Shown: in pieces, positions 11,318 to 22,700 of the stretch
Position numbering within the stretch: the first letter of the stretch is position 1
How the letters are laid out: each line of letters opens with the position of its first letter
Assembly: GCA_947683425.1 (NCBI GenBank)
Contig: CANTUQ010000007.1
Location: 4,588,001 to 4,652,000 of the forward strand
DNA: 64,000 nucleotides
Direction of reading: 5' to 3'
Origin: Excoecaria cochinchinensis
Lineage: Eukaryota; Streptophyta; Magnoliopsida; Malpighiales; Euphorbiaceae
The notes under the pieces: model-generated
Databases searched by the model: none
Seen by the model: the letters and a program-made list of their open reading frames with translations, nothing else
What the model was told of the DNA's origin: nothing
Translations under genes and position numbers: made by a program

Positions 11318-12745
11318 CAAAATAGGGTAGTCTAATATACGTATAATATAAGTCTAAGATACATCTAGTATATGTCTAATATACATCTAATATACGTCTA
11401 ATATACGTCTAGTGTACGTCTAATATATATCTAGTATACGTCTAATATAAGTCTAATATACATATAGTATACGTATAATATAAGTCTAGGATACATCTAG
11501 TATATGTCTAACATACATCTAGTATACATATAATATAAGTCTAACATACGTCTCTAGTATACGTCCAATATACGTCTAGTATACATCTAGTATACGTATA
11601 ATATAAGTCTAATATACATATAATATAAGTCTAAGATACATCTAGTAGATGTCTAATATACGTCTAGTATACATCTAATATACATCTAGTGTACGTCTAA
11701 TATATATCTAGTATCCGTCTAATATAAGTCTAATATACATATAGTATACGTATAATATAAGTCTATGATACATCTAGTATATGTCTAACATACATCTAGT
11801 ATACATATAATATAAGTCTAACATATGTCTAGTATACGTCAAATATACATCTAGTATACGTCCAATATACGTCTAGTATATATCTAGTATACGTCTAGTA
11901 TAAGTTCAATATAAATCTAGTATACGTCTAATATACGTCTTATATAAGTCTAATATAATCTAGTATACATCTAATATAAGTCTAATATACGTCTAATATA
12001 AGTCTAGTATACACCTAATAGACGTCTTGTATACATCTAATATACATGTATTATACGTCTAATATACATCTAGTATACGTGTAATATACATCTAGTATAC
12101 ATATAATATAAGTATAATATACGTCTACTATTCGTATAATATAAGTCTAAAATATATCTAGTATACGTCTAATATACGTTTAGTATACATCTAATATACG
12201 TATAATGTAAGTATAATATACGTCTAGTATACGTACAATATAAGTATAAGATATATCGAGTATACGTCTAATATAAATCTAATATACGTCTAGCATACAT
12301 CTAATATACGTCTAGTGTATTATAAGTATACTAGATATATATTATGTGTATATTAGATGTGTATTAGATGTATATTGTACGTATATTATATGTGTATTAT
12401 ATGTATACTAGATATATCTTATGTGTATATTAGATGTATATTGTACGTATATTAGATGTGTATTATATGTATATTGTGTGTATACTAGATGTATATTGTG
12501 TGTATATTAGATGTGTATTAGATGTATAATAGATGTATATTAGATGTGTATTAGATTTATATTGTGCATATATTAGATGTGTATTATATGTATATTGTGC
12601 GTATACTAGATGTATATTATGTATATATTAGATGTGTATTAGATATATATTAAATGTATATTGTGCGTATATTAGATGTGCATTTATATGTATATTATAT
12701 GTATACTAAATGTATATTAGATGTGTATTAGATGTATATTAAAAG
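11318..12745. repeat. 11-bp minisatellite that reverses orientation mid-array
   Basis: From 11318 to about 12317 the units are variants of ATCTAATATAC / GTCTAGTATAC. From about 12318 to 12745 the units are GTATATTAGAT-type, the reverse complement of the first kind. The period is 11 bp with no long spacer, giving more than 100 units in total. The two halves therefore form a huge imperfect palindrome. No coding or regulatory role is evident. Confidence 0.93.
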
Positions 12746-13429
12746 CTAGAGACTGAAGTAATATGCCAATTGTGTTAAGTCATTGCTAAAAGGCATTTGG
12801 AGTGGTAAAGTACATATTTTTGGAGTAAGTTGTATGATTTTCACTTAGAGCTCAACTATGTAATTATAAAAATCTTAGTTGTTATAGTTAATTGGATCGT
12901 TTAAGAAAAAGACAAAAATTCATTGTTTTTATTTATTTATTTTTTTTTTTTTGTAGTTAGTGTAGTGTGTGAAGCAGTTTTCTACCAAGTATTTAAATAT
13001 CGCATTAAACTAACATCCATATATATATATAATCAAAGTTTCATGCTTACCAAGAACAAAATAACAGTAAAAATTCTATATGATAAGAAAAATAAATTTT
13101 AACTTGGGACAAGCCTGTCCAAGAGTATATACATCGATATTTTTTTGTTTTTACTTGAATTGGGTTCATGGATTTATTTATATACAAAAACAATGATAAA
13201 CTATCATCAAAGTAAACAATAAAGGAGTTTCTATATATGCCAATTTATCATTAATTTGGTCATGAATAAATTCTTGAACCCAAAGATTAACCAATACCTC
13301 TAAAGCATAGGATATTGGGAGGCCAAGACTTTGTATATCTCTACATAATATTGCGCAGATATACAATACCTATTCGAGGTCAGTATTACTATATTCTCAC
13401 ATGTACATATACTTGGTCACCGAGCTGTT
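12746..13429. other. MULE interior, no recognisable gene
   Basis: AT-rich, non-coding. Includes a short T run (about 12941-12952) and a TA run near 13021. Nothing else is recognised. Confidence 0.5.
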
Positions 13430-14900
13430 GACGGATTCTTACTTCAGATAAACTACTGCGGGACAGCAATTTTAAAATTGCTTCAGCATGGCTGTTAAAG
13501 GGCTGGTTGGAGAAAGTTAATTCTTAAGAGGAGAATTGCCATTAAGCAATTGACAACAATTGATTTAAAAACAATTGCACTTGACAACAATAGTTTCTCA
13601 CATAACGAAATACATGAACAAGACATTGAAATCAATCCAATTTTGCAGGCTTTAGCAAACATTCTTTAGATAGTAATTATAAAAAATATAACCAATATGG
13701 AATCAATAACTGCCTTTGATGGTTTTCCTTGTACTGCAATAGAAGTGAAAACAAAAAATTCATAATTTATTAACAAAACATGAGCAGCCAAGCTCACCAA
13801 AAGTGAGCAGCCCAATGCATGTACCCAAAGACCTGTGGAAAAAGATTACGATTAGAAACAATGAATGATATTTTAAAAACTTGTATTTGTATCCAGCCAG
13901 GTGCAAAGTTGTGACAAATTCAGGATCATTTACCCTCAATAATCAAATACTAAATATGTTAGATATGGAGTTTAACAATATAATGCTAATAAAAAGGAAG
14001 GCGAATTGTAAGTGTTCAAATAGATTAAAGCAAGTTTTTTGGTTAATTTACAAATGACAGACTGTACAAAGAAAGAATATCAAGTGCTTTATATGTCATA
14101 AAGTGATGTCTTTCTTGCAACAACATAGCAACATATATATTAAAGAAATATTACGATGACAGTGAAACTATATGAACATTCCTGGGCACCAAATTCTGAA
14201 AACATAAATCAAACTAAATTCATTTCTCAATGATAGCAAGGGTGGTAATTACTTCTATAGTCAACCAAATTTTTATTTGCATGCAACTTCACTAGTTTCT
14301 CAATGAATTATGATTTGGACATAAAAATCTGATTTCCGGAGCCACCAGACTGTAATTAGACAATAACTGCTTAGAGTAAAGATTTCCTTCAAGTTGAACT
14401 CAATCATTTAAAGTTGCTCAAAATAAAACAATGCTTCAAGAGGCAAACTATCAAAAATAAGGAGTAAATGCGTAGTGAGTTGGAGTTCGCTCTTGTTATA
14501 TACAAAATTTACATTGGCATACTTGATCAGATCGTCACCGAAAACGAAAAACAAACAAAATCCATTTTATCAGCAACCCAATAAAATATTTCAAAAACAG
14601 GTTCCGATTTCAAGCTTAAGAAGCAGAGAGAGAAGAAAAAAAAAAAGAAGAGGAAAATAACCTGTGGAGCAGATCTGTGGAGGAGGAGAGTAGGCGGTGG
14701 TCGAAGAGAGTATCGGCGGTCTCCAAATCGAAAGCGAGGAAGAGTTGATGGATTGGATCAAGAGTTCCGGCGGTCAAGAAGGAAATCACCGGCGATCTGA
14801 AAATGGGTAGAAAGCGAGAGTAGGCGTAGGGAAAGGGAACAAGAAAGTGAGAAAGGGGAAATAAAATGGGAAAGTGAAACGAAACAGAGAAGGTTTTGTC
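13430..14900 (-). other. Possible captured host-gene fragments inside the MULE
   Basis: Read on the minus strand this part looks like transcribed plant DNA rather than element filler. A CT-rich leader and a GC-richer exon-like block (about 14840 down to 14662) end at a possible donor CCACAG|GTTATT. A possible acceptor TATTGCAG follows near 13731. A short open block around 13500-13440 (PFNSHAEAILKLLSRSSLSE) is followed by a donor GTAAGAA. No protein family is recognised. It may be a captured 5' exon plus intron pieces, or an unrelated non-coding sequence. Confidence 0.35.
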
Positions 14901-15006
14901 ATTTATGAAATATATTTAAAAATGATGTATAATTATGAAAAAAAATTTTAAGGAGCTGTATTTTTGAAATAAAAAATAGAAAAGTGATATTTGGTGTAAT
15001 TTCCTC

Positions 15007-15015
15007 TTTATTCTA
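15007..15015. repeat. Right 9-bp target-site duplication (TTTATTCTA)
   Basis: Partner of 9763-9771. Immediately to its right the unit A/unit B alignment resumes (CCAATTAGGAAT). Confidence 0.9.
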
Positions 15016-16006
15016 TCTGACCAATTAGGAATCTATGAAAAGAATCGATACAAAATCAATATTTTGCACAAGGGTCGGCTTTTATGCGTGGGTCAATGTT
15101 ACGCGTAGTAGACGTTTAATAAGTTATTTTAAAAGTTTCGTTCTTGACTACAATGGTAACAAAAAAAAGTTCAAATGTACGGCAAAAGAAAGTGAGCCGA
15201 AAGTTTAAAGTGAAGATTGGTTTCCTTATACCTATGATTCAAACCCAGCAAATATCGTTAGCTGAAACTAGCTTTAGCTTAGCTCAACTCTCCTTCATCT
15301 TTTTCTGTAACCCCCGTAAGACATCAGGTAATTTTCTTCTACCTTTCTTTTATGTTCTTACAATCCCCATTTATTTTGTTTAATTTGATCGATTTTCTGA
15401 ATTTTCTTATTAGTTTGTCAATTTATCATCTCAGAATTCGGTTGTTGACTTTGATTATGTGCCTGTAATATTCTCACCTAATACTATGTGGATTTCAGAA
15501 GCTATTATTTATTTTGTTTATCTTGTTGTTTGATTTCTACTGTCTGGGTGCTTATTTATTTAGTTAAATTGCTGTGTATTATGAACCATAAATGGATGAT
15601 CATTTTGCTGGTTCTTAGGAGTAAGAAGTATGCCCTCACAATCCCTTAAGAGTTGTCTAATAAAATTGTCTCTTTTAACAATAAACATCAAAGTTTACTG
15701 ATTTTGTTGATGTTAATTGAAATACAAAGTATACAAAAATTAGTGATAAGCGATACCGAGACATTAACATTTAAGAGCTTGTGTCAGAGTTTGGTGAGCT
15801 AAATGGCCCTTGTTCAATTCCTTAGCTAAAAGCAGTACTATAAACTGAAACTTTTATATCTACTATTTTGTGGGCTTGTAAATGTCAATCTGTTGTCTGT
15901 TGTCAAATTTGCCTTTAACCTTTTCTGTTTTATTTTAATCCCACAAGTGATTATGACTAAGAACTTCTACTATATTTGTTAACATTGGATAAGGTAGAAA
16001 GCAACA
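15016..16006 (+). other. Leader exon and first intron of the hAT-derived gene (unit B)
   Basis: A transcribed-looking leader about 15130-15327 ends at a donor ATCAG|GTAATTTTC, conserved in unit A at 6251/6252. The intron would run to just before the ATG at 16007; its acceptor is not certain. A stop in frame with 16007 lies only a few codons upstream, so the leader does not simply extend the protein. A 61-codon frame in the leader (from 15144) is probably a uORF or chance. Confidence 0.5.
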
Positions 16007-18063
16007 ATGGTTAGGAGAAAAGATCGTTTCTGGGAGCATGCAGAAGAATTCGGTAACGGTTTTGAATGCAAATTCTGTAAACGCGATTTTTCCGGGGGCA
16101 TTCCGAGGATTAAATCACATTTGGCTGGAATCAGAGGCCGTGGCATTGACATATGTACAATGGTACCCAAGAATGTCCAGGAGGATGCTCGTATAGCAAT
16201 TGGTGCTGATCCTTGCAAGAAATCCAAGGCCATAGTTGGTTCAAATGATGTGGGGGAAAATCATGTGAATGCAGAAATCTTGGTCAATTTGTCAAAAGGT
16301 TGCCATCAAAGTCTGATGCCTAAGATAACTGAAAAGGACAAAAGCATGGTGGATAAAAACCTCACCAAATTTATTATTTCAAATAACATTGCCCTCGATG
16401 TTGTTGAAGCTCAATCTTTTGCTGACTTTGTAAGGGGTGTAGCTGAATTTGGTCATGACTATAAGCTACCATGCATGCAATCACTTCAAACAAAGTTTAT
16501 TCCTGAGCTTGAGATGGAAACTAAAGCATACATAAAGCGTGTTAAGGAATCATGGGCATTGACAGGATGCACACTAATGGTTCAGAGATGGCATAATAAC
16601 TTTGTTAATGTCATTGCCTCTTCTCCAAAAGGAGCGGTCTTCATGAATTTATATGAAATTCCAGAGATAAAAGATATTAATATTGAGCACGCCATTGATT
16701 CCGCAATTGAGGATATTGGGGTTGATCATGTTGTGCAGTTTATCACTAATGACGCTCGATATTTTTACAGAGTCGGGAATTTCATTATCACTAAGCATTC
16801 TAGAATCTACAAGATCCAATGCATTGCTCATCAGATTCATTCTCTCTTGCTTGATATATTCCATCAAGTTCAATGGGTACAACAACTTCTTGACGATGCA
16901 AAATCAATTGTGGAGTATATGTATAAAGATGCGGCTGCGTTATCACTGATGAGAAAATACACAAATAACAGGGAATTGAGATATCCTTGTAGTGTTAATA
17001 TTGCATTAAATTGTCAAGTGCTTCAATCAATCTTCGATAATCAGAATGAGTTATTGCAACTTGTTGCATCTACAGAGTGGGAAAAATTAGATTATAATGT
17101 CAACAAGGTGGCAGCAATGCGGGTTATTCAAAACACGGAATTTTGGATGCAAGGACTGGAGGTAGTCAAAGCATTGGAGCCGATTATTGGGGTACTTTTA
17201 TTGGTAGAGGATGACAGAGCCACGGCAGGGTATTTATATGAAGCAATGGACATGGCTAAAGAAGCTATTATGCAACTACACAATAATAACAATGGGAAGT
17301 ATGAAGTGATAGTACAGTTATTTGAGGGTAGGCGAAAGAATATTATTCATCCTATACATGCTGCTGCAGCTTTTCTAAACCCTGCTTATATGTGCCGTAG
17401 GAACTTCAAGGAGAATCAGGAAATGAAGGCAGGTATAAGCTTTGTGCTAGAGAGATTAGTAGCTGACGAAGAGAAAAAAGATTTTGTGAGAGAATTGCAG
17501 CTTTACCGCATTAGAATATCAGATTTATTCACTGCAATGGCAATGGAGATGTTAGAGACAACTCATCCTTGTAAGTTTAATTTGTTACTTTCATTATTTA
17601 TTTTTTGTAATGTCCCATGAAACATAAATATATACTTTTTCGACCATTTGCAGGGATATGGTGGGATTATTGTGGGGATCGTCTTCCAGTGCTAAGAAAG
17701 TATGCCATAAGGATTCTTAGTCAGCCTTGTAAATGTTCGTGCCTGCATAAGGTTACTGCATTTGAAGTTGCATCAACAAAGAAGATGAGTAGGAAACCAC
17801 AAGAAGTGGAAATTGATGTGGTGTGCCTTACAATGAACACAAATATAATGGAACAATTTAAAACTCTGGAAGCACGATCCTTGGAACCAATTGATATTGG
17901 AAAGTGCAATCAATTATCTAATTACCTGTATTTCCCGCAAGATCTGTATGTTGACACACCTATCCTCGATGTGTGTAGCAGTGATGATGATGTGCTACAC
18001 AGTGATGATGATAGTTTGTTGGGGATATCCCCACGTGAGTGTTGGGAACCTCTTTGGACATAG
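16007..18063 (+). CDS. hAT-transposase-derived BED/DUF659 protein, probably catalytically dead
   Basis: Two coding exons, 16007-17570 and 17654-18063 (donor CTT|GTAAGT, acceptor TTTGCAG), join in frame to 657 aa. The ATG at 16007 follows an in-frame TAG closely. Residues about 5-50 form a BED-type zinc finger (C21, C24, H38, C50). About 120-330 is DUF659/hAT-like. The C-terminal exon begins with the hAT dimerisation signature (HPWIWWDYCGD). In active plant hAT proteins the first catalytic Asp sits in GCT-x-M-S-D-G-W and the second in T-D-N-A. Here the positions read GCTLMVQRW and FITNDA, so the first Asp is absent and the second motif is scrambled; the CxxH motif (CIAHQIH) remains. DNA binding without transposition is plausible. 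No flanking terminal repeats or target duplication were found, and leader and 3' flank are duplicated with it, so it behaves as a gene rather than a mobile copy. Exapted gene or decaying relic remains open. Confidence 0.8.
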
Positions 18064-19493
18064 TCCAACAAATTGCCTAGATTCGGTGTAGACAATTCTT
18101 GCCCTCAATTTCAAATTTGTTAGAGATTTTACTCTTATATTGTAGAGATTTTTATTCTCCTTTCTTATATATCTTTTCTAGTTATGTCTCAATTTTGTGT
18201 ATTCATTGCTTGTATGGACAAAACAAGAGATTCAATAAAATCTCTTTCACAAAATTCTTCATGGTACTAGAGTGACCGGTGCTGCTTGTCTTTTACAGCA
18301 ATTAATTTTGAGCAATTGCCTCTTGTCCCTGCTAGGGGTGCGCAAAAAACCCAAATTAACTTGAAAAAACTCAATAAAACAGATTTAAAATTATAGTTCA
18401 GCTCGACTTTTTTTTTTTGTTTCGGTCAGATCAGCATTAATTAAAGAAAAATTATTATCTAATTTCGGATCGAACACCTTAAAAAAATTAACCTGAACCT
18501 ATAGTATTTATGTACCTTTAAATTTTAAAATAAGCAATTAGATAATGAGGGCCTGTAGTATTATTCTCTGAAAATGATGTAAGTCCTTAATAATACAATT
18601 TTTTGATTATGCTTCTTGCATCTCTTGATCCTATTGGAATGTTGTGTAATTTCCTTTGCAATTTCTTGGACTCTTGAGAGCTCATTTACGAAATCATGCC
18701 TGAAATTTCTCGTTATTTATGTGATTTTGCCTTTATTTTCAATACAGTTAGTTATCTGAAAGTTCTGTTAAGAACAAAATGAGAGAAAAATTGAGAAATT
18801 TGATGAATTATACATTAAATTAAACACCGTAGATCTACGAAAAGGTAATTGAATTTATCTAATTATATTTAATAGGTATTGCAGTTCTTAATTGTAATTT
18901 CAAGTTGCTTTTATACCTGTTATGTAATTATTCTTTTTTTCTTTTTTTCCAAAAAAAAAAAAAGTATTATTGTATGTGGCAATGATAATACTGCGAAGAG
19001 TGCTAGTTTAGGTGGTGATGATCCTGCTATGGTGGAAGTTGATAGGCAAATTGTTTGCTGTAGTCTGTAGCCCTTATGCTTGTGGTTATAGGCTTGTTGC
19101 TAATCTTGCTCTTATGATGATTTGGAGTTACTGAATAGTAAATTTGCATAACTATATGAATACAATTATAATAATTACAATAAAAAAGAAAACTATTTTA
19201 CATCTAATGTTGTTTCGAATTTTATTTTACTTTTCAAGTTATTTTTTAGAAAAAAAAAATAGTTATTAAATTATTTTAAACATGATAAAATCTATAATTA
19301 TTCAGACCTAAATATGTACAATTTGTCTATTTGTTAGGTAAATAAAATTTTTCTATTATTATCATCATAAAATTGAAAAAGAAACTCTTAAGTTCATTAG
19401 AAATTCGAACGATTTGAACTTAAAAATGAAAATTAAATATATCAAGGATTAAACTTGATTGTTGAATCAAAGCCATTAATTAACTATCTAGGT
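18064..19493 (+). other. 3' flank of the hAT-derived gene and spacer to RAD51
   Basis: A polyadenylation-type AATAAA is at 18234-18239. A hAT-like half-end (TAGGGGTGCGCAAAA) starts near 18333. The block 18964-19179 is the counterpart of the conserved 221-bp block in unit A; it starts with a possible small hairpin (GTATTAT ... ATAATAC). No protein-coding gene. Confidence 0.65.
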
Positions 19494-19539
19494 CACGTGC
19501 GCAGCACAAAACTTCCACAACAAGCTTATTCTTGGCGCC
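19494..19539 (+). promoter_or_regulatory. RAD51 promoter: G-box core and E2F-like site
   Basis: CACGTG (G-box core) at 19494-19499 and TTGGCGCC at 19532-19539, which fits the E2F consensus TTSSCGSS. The site is about 165 bp upstream of the start codon. RAD51 is a known S-phase/DNA-damage-responsive gene in plants, so an E2F site makes sense; binding is inferred only. Confidence 0.5.
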
Positions 19540-19701
19540 CCCTAAACTTTTTCGAATACATCATTTCCCTCCTGCTCCTTCTCCTTTCCTCTGTCTTTGC
19601 GTACTGAAGTGCTGAACTAACGCACACACTCCATTATCCCTAGCTATTCCTCTCTGGGCTAACTCCATCTTTGGGAAGGGCGCCACGAATACGACAAAAA
19701 T

Positions 19702-22700
19702 ATGGCTCAACAACAACAGCGGCAACCCCAGCAGGAGGATCTTGAGGAGGTACAGCATGGCCCTTTCCCCGTTGAACAGCTTCAGGTAATCCTAACCTCA
19801 AAAAAGATTCGAACTTTCGGATTTTAATTACTTCGTTCTCTTTTCTGTCAGTTATATCCGGGAAATCAGGTGTGTAATCATATGGGTTCTTTCTTTTTTT
19901 TTTTTGTTAATTTTTGCTTAAAAAAGGTTTCTTTTTCATGTTTCGTTGATCGTTTTAGTATGCTTTTGGTGAATGTTGAAATGGGTACTCTGATTTGAAT
20001 CCCTACGAATAATGGGAAGATTCTGCAATTGAATTAGGATTTTGCATCTTGCTTTTACCTTAAGCCAAATTGTTAAGCACGTGTTCTTTCATGTCTGCTT
20101 GCTTTTTCACCGAATGTAGAGCAATCTAGGGCTCTCCCGCATGGGTTCTTTCACCATTTTTCTTTAGGGCTTCTCCAACGAGGTTTTCTATTCACTCTGA
20201 TGCTCCAAGCTGAGTGAATTGTCGATCAAATTGTAAAATGGGTTTTGCGTTATTTTGTAATTCCTGTATTTGGACTCTTTGAAGTTTCCAATATCAATCT
20301 TCAGTTGTTCTTTTCTTGGACCTAAGGCAGATAGCATTGGAGACTTACCAAAGGAGTTCGCTAGAATGTTCGTCTTCTGTTTTTTTGGTTCTATTAGATT
20401 TCCTTCTTGAACATGGAAATGGTTTTAGTAGCATGTATTCATGTTTAGCAATCAAGATTTAATTGTCTATATAGATCTACATCTTTTTGAGATTTGACCA
20501 TTTCTTAATGTTTCTCAAGCATGGGTTTTCTCAATTTCATTGCTCTTAATGAACAATGATTATGAGTGTATTCAGATTGGGTTTTCTTCCAATCAGCTCC
20601 AAATGGGTAGTTGTATCATGTTTATATATCGTATGAATCAGTTAGTGTTTATGCAATAGATGGTTTTTACTTCATTTTTTTAATGAGATCCCTTGTTTCT
20701 TTGTTCAATCAAATTTTGGGTTTGTGAGGTTTTATCATCTATCATGGTAAAATTGTCCAGTGGTTCATTTATGTGATGAGAATGCTTTATTAATAGGATA
20801 CAACCTTTGACTTCATATAAGTCTCTACAGTAAAATATAGAGAAGTTTTCCATAGCATTTTGACTTGTTTAATCTCAAATATCAGGAGTCGGGAATAGCT
20901 GCTCTTGATGTTAAGAAGCTTAAAGATGCTGGCCTCTGCACAGTTGAGTCTGTTGCATATTCTCCTCGGAAAGAGCTTCTGCAAATTAAAGGAATCAGCG
21001 AAGCTAAAGTTGATAAAATCATTGAAGCAGGCATCCCATTCTTCATCCTTTTTTTCCTGAGTTGTTTTTAACTCTTTCAATTACTATTCTGCTGGATTTA
21101 TGTGTTTGCTTTTGATCAAATACAGCTTCAAAACTGGTGCCTCTGGGTTTCACCAGTGCTAGCCAACTCCATGCTCAGAGGTTAGAGATAATTCAGATAA
21201 CATCGGGATCAAGAGAACTTGATAAGATACTTGAGGGCAAGTCTCCGTTTATGTTTGATTGAACACTTAACAGCTATTGTTCAGAGCATGTGTATTGGTA
21301 CTGGTCAAGCCATTTTCTATGGTGTTACATTCTTACATGCTACCTTTTGACAGGAGGGATTGAGACAGGATCTATAACTGAGATATATGGTGAGTTTCGT
21401 TCTGGCAAGACTCAGCTGTGTCATACGCTATGTGTGACTTGCCAAGTAAGAGCTTTTTTCTTTAATTATATGCAACTTATTTCAATAAGATATATTTACA
21501 CATTCTTTTCTTTTCAATGGTTGAACATTGAATTAGATTGGTCAAGTAATGAACTTATTAGCCACAAACCTACTAATTTGTTTCCCACTCATGCTGTATG
21601 TATCGCAGCTAAACATGTTACATTTTGACTCTTGGCAACTTTATGCTTGACGAGCCCATTGTCTAACATTTTAAAGGCTCTGTATCTAATAAAATCTGAT
21701 GCTTCAGCTTCCACTAGATCAAGGGGGTGGTGAGGGAAAAGCAATGTACATTGATGCTGAGGGCACATTCAGGCCACAGAGACTTTTACAGATAGCAGAC
21801 AGGTGATACATAGCCCTTGTAAGACACGCTGTCCTCAACCCTCTGGGGTCAGATGTTTAATGATGCTTTTTTCAATTGGAGCAGGTTTGGACTAAATGGT
21901 GCCGATGTTTTAGAGAATGTGGCCTATGCTCGTGCCTACAACACTGATCATCAATCGAGGCTTTTGCTTGAAGCAGCTTCTATGATGGTGGAGACAAGGT
22001 GAAAATTTGTGTTCATTTCATAATGGTTTCATGTCTTTAGCATGATAAGTCATGTTAGGATCAAGGAAATTGTCTCTATTTATTTATTTTTTGAATTTAT
22101 TCCTTTTTGCAGCTAATGTGAATACTGTAAAAATTCTGCCAAAGATCCCTAATATAGCCATTAACTATATTGCCAGGTCAAACAAAGTAAAAAAAAAAAG
22201 GGTCCATTTTTAGTATCTACGGAGCAGATATTCACGGCTCGTTTTCCATTAGGCTAACATTGTGTTACGGACTCATTTGTGGGCCGCGTGTATGTTAGGC
22301 GTGCCAATTAATTATTTGATTTATTTGCTTAATTGTTTGCTTTATTTATTTATTTCTTATTTAGGAGTTTGCTTAAATTTAGTTCCTAAATTATAGGTTT
22401 CCTATTTGTAATAAACTTGTCCTATTTAAAGGACGAGAGATTTAATAAAAAGAGAGGAAGAATTTTATAGTTAACCTAGAGATTGGAGCTCTCTCTTAAC
22501 GAGGTCCAAGGTTTCAGTCTCCCTTTGACGAGCTGATAAATTATTCAAAATAGGTCGAAGAAATAATAACAAGGGTAAGGGACAGTTAGTGGGATTAGAT
22601 TTTTCAGTTAATCGCCCTGTGACAAGATCCTTGGCTAAGGAACATAACAAATTGGTATCAGAGCCAAACACCATGGGCGAATCTCAATCAGAAGAACGAT

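Larger units (their letters stand above)
9772..15006. mobile_element. Mutator-like element (MULE), non-autonomous, about 5.2 kb
   Basis: Flanked by a perfect 9-bp duplication, the length typical of Mutator superfamily insertions, and absent from the orthologous position in unit A. The left end starts GGGTTCTTTACATAAATA. The right end, read inward, starts GAGGAAATTACACCAAATA. These are short, imperfect inverted termini with AT-rich subterminal DNA; both sides also share ATTTCAAAAATA. No MuDR transposase is recognisable. Cargo: a hairpin (9954-9987), a hAT MITE (10457-11131), a strand-switching minisatellite (11318-12745) and gene-like sequence (13430-14900), which suggests a Pack-MULE-like element. 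A near-repeat of about 35 bp (GATATCACGGGCA-AACCCTAC type) at 10011 and 11298 flanks the MITE part. Confidence 0.8.
9050..19325 (+). repeat. Tandem segmental duplication, unit B
   Basis: Second copy of the unit starting at 5367. It is enlarged by a Mutator-like insertion (9772-15006) and by about 169 bp at 9443-9611, which has no counterpart in unit A. It carries the only full-length copy of the hAT-derived gene. It ends about 375 bp upstream of the RAD51 start, so the duplicated 3' flank abuts the RAD51 promoter. Confidence 0.92.

Noticed and set aside
11318..12745. CRISPR-like regular repeats
   Set aside because: Units are 11 bp, contiguous and without unique spacers, in plant nuclear DNA; this is a minisatellite.
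14475..14660. Plus-strand 61-codon frame in the MULE
   Set aside because: Low-complexity Lys/Arg tail over an A-rich tract; opposite strand to the exon-like signals.
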